A stretch of 21,977 nucleotides of DNA, taken from positions 1 to 21,977 of the forward strand of contig JANDJZ010000647.1 in assembly GCA_027943245.1 (NCBI GenBank), given 5' to 3'. Below the pieces are notes generated by a model, which did no database searches, had not been told where the DNA came from, and saw only the letters and a program-made list of their open reading frames with translations. Source of the stretch: Acanthamoeba sp. SK_2022b (lineage: Eukaryota; Discosea; Longamoebia; Acanthamoebidae). Positions 15,901 to 21,977 of this stretch are shown in pieces. The position numbers and the translations under genes are program-made. Position 1 is the first letter of the stretch. Each line of letters begins with the position of its first letter.

Positions 15901-18140
15901 CTCTGTCTCGTCTCCGCCTTTGGCGAGGGCATCGCCAAGTGGCTCAAGGACAGCCCCGTCCCGCCCGAGCCCAGGTGCGCTCACGACGACTGACCCAGCC
16001 CGCTACGCGGGTGGCCCAGTAGCTGACTGGACATGCGTTCATGTTACCCCACACAATGGCAATTGAACGAGCAGCATCGCGCTGTCTCGCAGCGCGACGA
16101 CGAGCGTGCGCAAGGAGCTGGACAAGCTGTTCGACGTGGTGGCCAAGGCCGTCACGGCCAACCACAAGCCGCCCTACGACGACCCCGAGTCGCTACGCCT
16201 CCTCGCTCCGGTCCTCACTGTACGACACACCACACATTACATCATGCACCATGCATCACACAACACACCATACATACACTATGCTTATCACACCACAGGA
16301 GGCGCTGGTGACCAAGAGAAAGGTGCTGAAGAATGCAGGAATTCAGTTCTGGAATGCAACCTGTACGCTCTCCACATTCCTCATGTGAACCTCACATGAT
16401 CGATTGGCCTGTTTGGCGTGAAGCCTCACCTGATGATCGATCTGCTCGCGCGATGGACAGTTGGCACGGCGTCGTCACTCAGCGTCCCGGAGGGCCTGGT
16501 CACGGTCTTGGCCAAACTGCAGGGCAAGGTCCCCATCAAGCTCCCGCCCGGCTGGAACAGCGACACCGGTATGCCCTCCCTCGGATTCGTGTCCTCTCAT
16601 CGCACGGTGGATGATGACGTGCACTCTCGGCAGAGGTCACGCCTTCCATGCCATCCTCCGAGATGGCAAGCCTGATGTTCGCCGACGACGACTCGACGCA
16701 TGTGCCCACTCAAGTCTTCCCTGGTACGTGCAGTCACGCGTGGGCAAGTCATGTCGTCGGGACCTCGTGTGCGTGTTGTGCTCACGACGATCGTTGCCCC
16801 CCCCCCGCCAACAAAACTCGCCCTAGGCTTCGACATGCACGCCAAGTTCCACAAGCCGGCAGCGCCGGCAGCGCCCACCGGAACGGAGCAGGAGCAGGCC
16901 TCAGCGCAGCAGAGCCAGCGTCGCGTGGCCAAGCGAAAGCGAAGCACCGCGCCCGTCAGCTCGCCAGCCTGTACGTCCAATCGCAGCAGTGCTCTGGACA
17001 GAGCCACGCAGTCACGGCTCATAGCGCGTGTGCGTGGTTGTGATGAGCGCAGCGTTCGAGAGTCAGCAGGAGGAGAAGGAGAACGACCGTAAGTACATCG
17101 ACGCGGTCAACCGAGGCGGAGCACAGAAGAAGCCCAAGACTGACAAGGACGAGCTGCTCACCGAACATCAGGTATCCACGACACATCACACTCACTCGTT
17201 CCTTTGGTTTAACTCAGCCCGACTATTACTACACTTGAAAACACGCGCGCACGCAGCGCGAGGTATTGGAAAGGCAGCGAAAGGAAGTCAAGGCCGTCGC
17301 GTTCTACAACGGGCTCGATCAGTCTTCGCAGGTTCTGCCCCACCTCTCACTGCGGCGAGCCTTTATTTGTTATTATTTATTTTTTTTTTCTTAAAAAATG
17401 ATTAAATTTGTTCTGGTGTTATTTTTGTTTGATTCTTGCTCTCCTCAACAACTTGTTGACCATCTTCTTCGTTGTTTGTCGTACAGGACGGGGCCACGTT
17501 CAATCTGTTCACGGCGTCCAGCTCGCTCTTCACGCCGCCTTCCGAAGACGACGCTGTCACCAGTAGCAGTAGCAGCAAGGCAAAGGCCCAAGCCGAGGCT
17601 GACGAGGATGCAGCAAAGCAGAAGCTGCTGCAGCAGCAGCAGAGGGAGAAGGAGCAGCGGGAGAAGAAGGAGAGGCTCGAGCGGGAGAGGCGGGAGGTGG
17701 AAGAGCTGGAGCGAAAGGAGCGTGAGCGCGAACAGACGACCAACGTCAAGGAGACCGTGCGGCTGCGTAGGCGCGCCTCGCTCAACTGGCGCAGGGAGCA
17801 GATCGACCGACAGGAGAAGCAAGGAACCGACGACGAGACGGTCAAGCGACAGGAGGCCAGCGGTGGTGACAGCAGCGACGACATGAAGGTCGAAGAGGCC
17901 AAGCAACCAGAGGCTGCCGCTGTCGACGTTGGCCACGTGGGAGGACAGCTGCGGAAGATGTTTGAGGCGCTGTGTCGACGCGACGAGGCCGAGACGGCAG
18001 AGTTCGAGGCGCAGATGGAGAAGCCCGGAGAGCTGCTGGCCGGGTTCGAGGTGCGAGAGCTGTTTGCGGCGCAGGACAAGCTTACACGTCTGCTGTCGGT
18101 CACGACGCAGCAGCTGCGAGCCAAGCTCACCAACTGCTGA
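11587..18140 (+). CDS. RIF1: RIF1 homologue (replication timing / DNA-break repair factor)
   Basis: Thirty exons, 1341 residues: 11587-11798, 11883-11950, 12043-12104, 12177-12195, 12291-12434, 12491-12584, 12650-12843, 12980-13053, 13117-13265, 13339-13441, 13532-13607, 13676-13726, 13818-13912, 14001-14075, 14182-14452, 14512-14612, 14715-14841, 14923-15025, 15116-15241, 15318-15524, 15594-15700, 15788-15974, 16093-16219, 16299-16362, 16461-16568, 16634-16723, 16827-16970, 17053-17171, 17257-17331, 17487-18140. The first ~1000 residues are HEAT-like helices with Rif1_N features: RSLGYFTYNSVVVAHLSEA, VWCIAIQQLRHAV, DPNVRIVTWNGWKCLMDN, LSVPEGLVTVLAKL. A basic patch KRKR follows, then the box LLTEHQ-REVLERQR...FYNGLDQSSQ that marks RIF1 after the HEAT array. 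The tail is a long Glu/Arg/Lys/Gln helix. RIF1 recruits PP1 to replication origins. No SILK motif is seen; KAVAF in the box is the only RVxF-like candidate outside the HEAT array. Confidence 0.93.
12177..12195 (+). other. 19-nt microexon of RIF1
   Basis: Sequence ACCGCTTGCAACTTGGCAG between acceptor CTAG and donor GTAAGC. It is required to keep frame between VIDVIQTSQVK and VWCIAIQQL, and encodes TACNLA plus one base. Confidence 0.8.
12865..12963. repeat. CT and AC tracts in RIF1 intron 7
   Basis: Two CT runs (about 12865-12891 and 12922-12944) and an AC run (about 12944-12963) fill the 136-nt intron before the acceptor CACAG (12979). Confidence 0.93.
15701..15787 (+). other. GC-AG intron in RIF1
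   Basis: The exon ending GAATGGATGAAGG is followed by GCGAGT, not GT, and the acceptor is AATCAG. Only this junction gives EWMK-DKNQATKQLMMYEW in the frame used by both neighbours. A nearby GT (GA|GTCCCC) leads to the wrong frame. Confidence 0.75.
17487..18140 (+). other. RIF1 last exon: charged helical tail
   Basis: Encodes residues 1125-1341. A Ser-rich start (SSSLFTPPSEDD) is followed by about 60 residues dominated by E, K, R and Q in i/i+4 patterns (REKEQREKKERLERERREV). This is typical of a single alpha helix or coiled coil. A final helical domain ends LTRLLSVTTQQLRAKLTNC. Confidence 0.88.
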
Positions 18141-18686
18141 AAGACGCCCACCCCAATGCTTGGTTTTCTTTGCTCGATCTATTTCACCACCACTGCGTAC
18201 ATGATGGAAAAGAAAACGATGAGTTGTGTATCCATTTCATCATGACCAACAGTGTTTTTACAATATAACATAGTACAGTTCATCCACTCGGCCTGTAAAG
18301 CGGAGGACCATAGGGATTGAAACGCTGGTTTGTTGTGCACTTCGAGGTGACGGTCAGCCTTTCACCCACCTTGCGGGCATGCCACCGGATATTATGCACG
18401 AGTCAATGCTTCTACGCCGGCGGTATCTGGTGCTAGGACCAGATCGGCCAATCTTGGGCTCGGCTACCGGCCACCCAATGGGCATTGGCCTGACTGTCGG
18501 TTAGTGGCCTAGGTTACGGTTAAACAACATTTTTTTGTGCGGGGAGATGAGCCGATTGGTGATTTTTTAAACTTAGCGCCCCTGGATACACGAGATGGGC
18601 CCGCAATCGGGAGGGGATATCAAGATACACTCCGCATGCATTCATCTCTCACACATACATACAAACGCGCATAAACAAACATCCTC
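18141..18686. promoter_or_regulatory. Spacer between RIF1 and the surface-protein gene
   Basis: 546 bp with no convincing gene. The first ~150 bp is AT-rich and should contain the RIF1 3' UTR (CAATATAACATAG near 18260). From 18420 there are paired inverted elements: TCTGGT/ACCAGA arms at 18426-18443, GGCCAAT at about 18446-18452, and CCAATG-GG-CATTGG at 18475-18488. These look like CCAAT-box promoter elements for the downstream gene, about 200 bp before its ATG. A T-rich run with TTTTTTAAAC sits near 18561-18572. I looked for snRNA consensus segments and found none. Confidence 0.5.
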
Positions 18687-20999
18687 ATGGGCGCCCCTGG
18701 CTCCGCCGGCCTCATCCCCGTACTCCTGGTTGCACTTTGGGCCTGTGCCTTCGTCCCCGTGGCCAATTCGACGGTCTTGTCGGGCTACGCGGACTTGCCA
18801 AATCCGACGGCCAACCTCAAGACCGTGCCATCGGGGTCGCTCATCATCCCAATGGACGCGAAGCAGAGCTCGAGCGCAGGCATCTTCAACATCCGGGCTT
18901 ATGGTACGCCGCCATCTTCAGATCTCTCCTCCTCCCTACCAACCACAAGACCGAGGGTCACCAATTACTCACGACACCTCACTCCGTAGGCTTGGCCTTC
19001 TACCTGCTGTATGCGAGCGTGCCCATCTACTGGGTCATTACTGCCGGCAAGTCCAAGGACGCCGTCGATTTCACCGCTTCGGCCCACCAGGTATACCCCC
19101 CAGTTGTAGACGGGTATGTGTTAGGCTGCTCACGAAAGACCGTATGTTCCAGTATTGGGTTAGCAACTCGTCTTCGTCGGCCACCAGTTCGGTCGCCTTC
19201 TCCGGAGGCCCGTTTGTCATCCACAAGAGCTACGCGGCTGCGGCGCTGAGCGTCATCTCCGCAAACTACACCGATGTTGCGTTGTACGTGTTGGACGCCA
19301 ATACCACCGTCGATGTGAGACACACGTTGCTGTCACGGCCCAAGGCGCTCCTCTCTGACCTGTCGGGCTACGGCTCTACTATCGCCAACCCGCTCATCGC
19401 CGCCGGTACCACTCCCCCGCTTGCCCAGTCCGTCCAATTCAAGTGGGTTGACATCATGCTATCGCAAAGGCCTCGTGGAGGGAACGCACTACACGATCGC
19501 GTCGGCCTCGCAGGCCTCGTCGGTAATCTCGTCGCTCAACTCGACCACCTGTTACACCACCTTTGTCGAGCCGCACTACGTGTACGACAGCAGCAGCGCG
19601 CCGGTGTACTTCAGCGCAGTGCAGAGCTACGTGCTGAGCGGCGGCAACTTCTACGCCCAGTGTGCCTGTACGTACAGCGCTGATTTACGGTCATCGGTCG
19701 CTCTCGCGTGGTCTCACATTGTGCCCTCTAGCAACCAAGAGCTACGAAAACACAAGCGGAGGTTTCATGACCAACTACGGCATCGGGAACTCAGACACCT
19801 ACAACACCAACCTCCAGTACCTCTACCCGGATCTGCCCTTCTCGCAGTTCCTTGGCGACATCGACGGCGCCAACGACGGCTACGTCACGGATGTCTACGT
19901 CTACCTGCCCTCAAACCTCACGGCCGGCTCGAGCGCGGCCATAGCCGCCCAGTCTAGGTACAGCCGACCTCAGCTACTCAGAGGCACACAAGCCCCTTTG
20001 TGCTAACCACACAGCTGGCAGCATCTGGAAGAACAACGCCTACGCGCACGTAGTGAACAACCCTTCCGTGGTGGCTTACCAAGGCCTGAACTTGACCATC
20101 TCCGCTGCGGCCAAGCTCACCACGGACCTGTCCGGAGGCCTCATCTTCTACATGGGAGGTCATGAGTGGACGTCCGCCTCGGCCGCGCTGGCCAACGGCA
20201 GGTACAGTCCTCTTTCTGATATGTGATCTGGCCCTGGAGGGAGAAGACTCAGCCCAGCGTGTATCTCCCCGACCAGGCGCATGTACTTCAACGCCCTGCT
20301 CACGCCGGCCAATCGGCCATCTTCGTGCGGGTTCGACTTTTGCCCCACGGGCGAGACCTGCACGGCTGGTTCATGCCAGTACTGCGTGTGCGTCAACAAC
20401 ACGAAGTACATCACTAACGCCACCTGCTGCACCAACGGCGTACGTCCTGCAGTCATCGCTCAAGTGTAATGTGGTGGTCTGATTGTTAACACGCGTCTGG
20501 TTTGCAGGTGCCTACCGACTGCCCGACCCCGACAGCAACGGCCAGCGCGACGCCCAGTGGCACTCCTTCGCCATCAAGCACACCGTCGCCATCGGTCACT
20601 CCTACGCCTTCAGTCACCCCAACGCCCAGTAACACTCCTTCACCATCGAGCACGCCGTCGCCATCCGCCACTCCCTCGCCTTCGGCGACTCCCACCCCAT
20701 CGCCCAGTTCGTCTTCCACCCCCTCTGCAACGCCCAGCCCGGCTTCCAGCACCGGGCTGAGCGCAGGAGCGACCGCTGGCATTGCCGTAGGCGCCGTTGC
20801 TGGAGGAGTGGCCGCTGTGGGCGCCGCTGCAGCAATCGTGGGAGCCGCCTACGCAGTCTACCGGCACATCAACCGCGCCGCTGCCGCCGTCGCGCTGCCC
20901 GTGGGGAGCGCCATGTTCGCCGAGCAGGGCGCTGCCCAGACCAACGGCCTGTTCACCGACAACCAGGCAGAGTTCCACAACGAGATGTACACTGCATGA
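18687..20999 (+). CDS. Type I membrane surface protein with Cys module and Pro/Ser/Thr stalk
   Basis: Eight exons: 18687-18903, 18990-19090, 19153-19405, 19470-19667, 19732-19957, 20022-20201, 20277-20439, 20508-20999; 609 residues. The N terminus MGAPGSAGLIPVLLVALWACAFVPVANS is a signal peptide. The ectodomain (about 30-420) has many N-glycosylation sequons (NSSS, NYTD, NTTV, NSTT, NTSG, NLTA, NLTI, NNTK, NATC) and a repeated glycine/aliphatic pattern (FSGGPFVIHKSY, LSGGNFYAQC). A Cys-rich module follows: CGFDFCPTGETC-TAGSCQYCVC...CC. The stalk is about 80 residues of TPSPS repeats, mucin-like and probably O-glycosylated. A Gly/Ala/Val helix (AGIAVGAVAGGVAAVGAAAAIVG) and a ~47-residue cytoplasmic tail close the protein. 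I do not recognise the ectodomain fold. An adhesion or recognition role at the cell surface is inferred from architecture only. Confidence 0.87.
20520..20745 (+). repeat. TPSPS-coding repeat region (stalk)
   Basis: Imperfect repeats of ACxCCxTCxCC-type codons (CCATCGCCCAGT, ACGCCCAGTAACACTCCTTC variants) encoding about 75 residues of Thr/Pro/Ser. The repeats are diverged at third positions, so the tract is maintained at protein level. Confidence 0.88.
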
Positions 21000-21118
21000 G
21001 CAGCCTGAAGACTCGGTTCGGTTGTGCCATTCCCTACTCCCTTTTGTACACTACCTTACCAAAGATGCAAACTCGTTGGTGGCCCAATACTATATTGCCG
21101 TGAGGCTGGCGTTTGAGT
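21000..21118. other. Convergent 3' ends of the two Pro/Ser/Thr proteins
   Basis: 119 bp between facing stop codons, moderately AT-rich, with no gene or strong hairpin seen. Confidence 0.6.
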
Positions 21119-21977
21119 TTAATGGCAAGGCGTGCCAGTGAAGTTAACCTCAAACAGAGGAGCGTCCGCCGACACCGTCACTAGACCTTGGAGAGCGGCG
21201 TTGAGCGCAAGGTTCAGCCTGGGAGCGGCCTCGTTCTCCTTCGCCTGTTTGATCTGGTAAGCCACGGAGAAGGCAATCTGGAGCGTGTCTGGTGCTTCGA
21301 GCGGCACCGCCACGAACGACTGCAGGTCGACCGTGACTTGGTCAAACTCGCGCTCCAGAGCCGAGGTGAGCTGTAGACTGAACGGTAGCGTATCATTGAG
21401 CGAAGCGAAGGGAGCGCCAGACTCGAGCTTGGCCATAACTTGAACGCAGCGCTGGACAACGGGCTCCCAGCAGGAGAGGGACATGTTGAGCGACAAGTGC
21501 GGCGAGTCGAAGGGGCCGCCAGTGATAAGGTCGAGCGCACTCATCGTGAGCGGGAAGACCTGAGGAGTGAGCAACGACGATTCGTTCCTCAACACGTCGA
21601 TGGTAAAGCCGAAAGAGAGGGCGTTCGGTGCTGCGTAGGCCAAGTGGTCGAGCCAGACGGCGAAGTAGCGCAGCCGCGCAGGGACAGACGAAGCGTTGAG
21701 GAGCGCAGACAGAACCGGGGCGAGATCGTAACCGAACCAAGCGAACGAGGCCACGGAGGCGGCCTGGAACGATCCTGCGACGCGCTGGTGGCATAACTCC
21801 GATACCAAGGGGGAAGGCGTTGGCGAATGCACGGGCGATCTGGAGGGAGAGGCCGATGAAGATGGAGAAGGAGAAGGCGAAGGTGTGAAGGATGGCAAAA
21901 AGGAGGGCCAAGACGTTGGCGTCGGTGTTGCGGTCGGAGTTGAATTGAAGTAAGGCGACGTTGATGGCAGGGTGCTA
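21119..21977 (-). CDS. Secreted/surface glycoprotein-like protein, 3' part, with Pro/Ser/Thr linker
   Basis: Open on the minus strand from the right edge to TAA at 21119-21121, about 285 residues; the 5' end is outside the window. The edge reads STLPSTSPYFNSTPTATPTP, a Pro/Ser/Thr linker continuing through PSFTPSPSPSPSSSASPS to about 21800. It is followed by a ~225-residue globular domain (ELCHQRVAGSFQAASVASF to FTGTPCH). That domain has five N-glycosylation sequons (NASS, NESS, NMSL, NDTL, NFTG) and at least two cysteines, pointing to an extracytoplasmic location. No transmembrane helix follows, so the domain is either C-terminal outside the cell or anchored upstream. Domain not recognised. 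The linker resembles the stalk of the neighbouring gene, but the globular domains show no obvious similarity. No intron is needed in this part. Confidence 0.78.
   Translation of the reverse strand, partial: STLPSTSPYFNSTPTATPTPTSWPSFLPSFTPSPSPSPSSSASPSRSPVHSPTPSPLVSELCHQRVAGSFQAASVASFAWFGYDLAPVLSALLNASSVPARLRYFAVWLDHLAYAAPNALSFGFTIDVLRNESSLLTPQVFPLTMSALDLITGGPFDSPHLSLNMSLSCWEPVVQRCVQVMAKLESGAPFASLNDTLPFSLQLTSALEREFDQVTVDLQSFVAVPLEAPDTLQIAFSVAYQIKQAKENEAAPRLNLALNAALQGLVTVSADAPLFEVNFTGTPCH

Noticed and set aside
18290..18540. Possible small nuclear RNA or mobile-element remnant in the spacer
   Set aside because: No Sm site with a flanking hairpin, no snRNA consensus blocks, no terminal repeats or target duplications seen.
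19315..19344. Intron starting GTGAGA in the surface-protein gene
   Set aside because: About 30 nt is too short, and the frame stays open with matching sequence if it is not spliced.
21440..21796. 118-codon plus-strand open frame opposite the last gene
   Set aside because: Antisense of a clearly structured coding region with glycosylation sequons; composition is charged and featureless.
1..21977. CRISPR arrays, operons, ribosome binding sites, insertion sequences
   Set aside because: The sequence is spliced eukaryotic DNA; no direct-repeat/spacer arrays, transposase genes or terminal inverted repeats were found.

Overview
This window looks like nuclear DNA from a GC-rich, intron-dense protist, most likely an amoebozoan close to Acanthamoeba. 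The reasons are GC-rich exons split by many short introns (about 55-170 bp, donors mostly GTACG/GTAAG/GTGAG, acceptors CAG), AT-rich spacers of only 60-550 bp, long TG/CA and CT microsatellites confined to introns, a nuclear tRNA gene with internal A and B boxes, and animal/amoeba-type protein families. The genus is an inference. All gene models were spliced by hand, by requiring reading-frame continuity and family similarity.

Layout, left to right. 1-1057 (+): 3' end of an AAAP-family amino acid transporter. 1231-1301 (+): tRNA-Gly(UCC). 1345-2623 (-): EF-hand calcium sensor with an N-myristoylation signal. 2772-5189 (+): a 13-exon ADP-ribosylarginine hydrolase (ARH1/ADPRH) with a C-terminal NZF zinc finger of the ubiquitin-binding type. 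5275-6459 (-): nuclear-looking acidic/basic protein with a helicase-associated-like segment. 6821-8156 (-): GNAT acetyltransferase with a C-terminal tail anchor. 8279-9646 (+): penta-EF-hand protein. 9941-10441 (+): diverged ubiquitin dimer. 10505-11308 (-): DUF1648-type membrane protein. 11587-18140 (+): a 30-exon RIF1 homologue of about 1341 residues. 18687-20999 (+): type I membrane surface protein with a Pro/Ser/Thr stalk. 21119-21977 (-): 3' part of another Pro/Ser/Thr-linked, glycosylation-rich protein that runs off the right edge.

Most genes are unrelated housekeeping or accessory functions with their own promoters, arranged as divergent or convergent pairs. There is no operon. Two themes recur. 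One is calcium sensing (two EF-hand proteins). The other is ubiquitin biology: the ARH1-NZF fusion lies 4.8 kb from a diverged ubiquitin dimer. The fusion is the most striking item. An enzyme that removes ADP-ribose from arginine is joined to a module whose visible residues match ubiquitin binders, which suggests it acts on ADP-ribosylated ubiquitin or on ubiquitinated, ADP-ribosylated substrates. That function is inferred. The fusion itself follows from a fully in-frame splice model in which the last catalytic segment and the finger share the final exon region.
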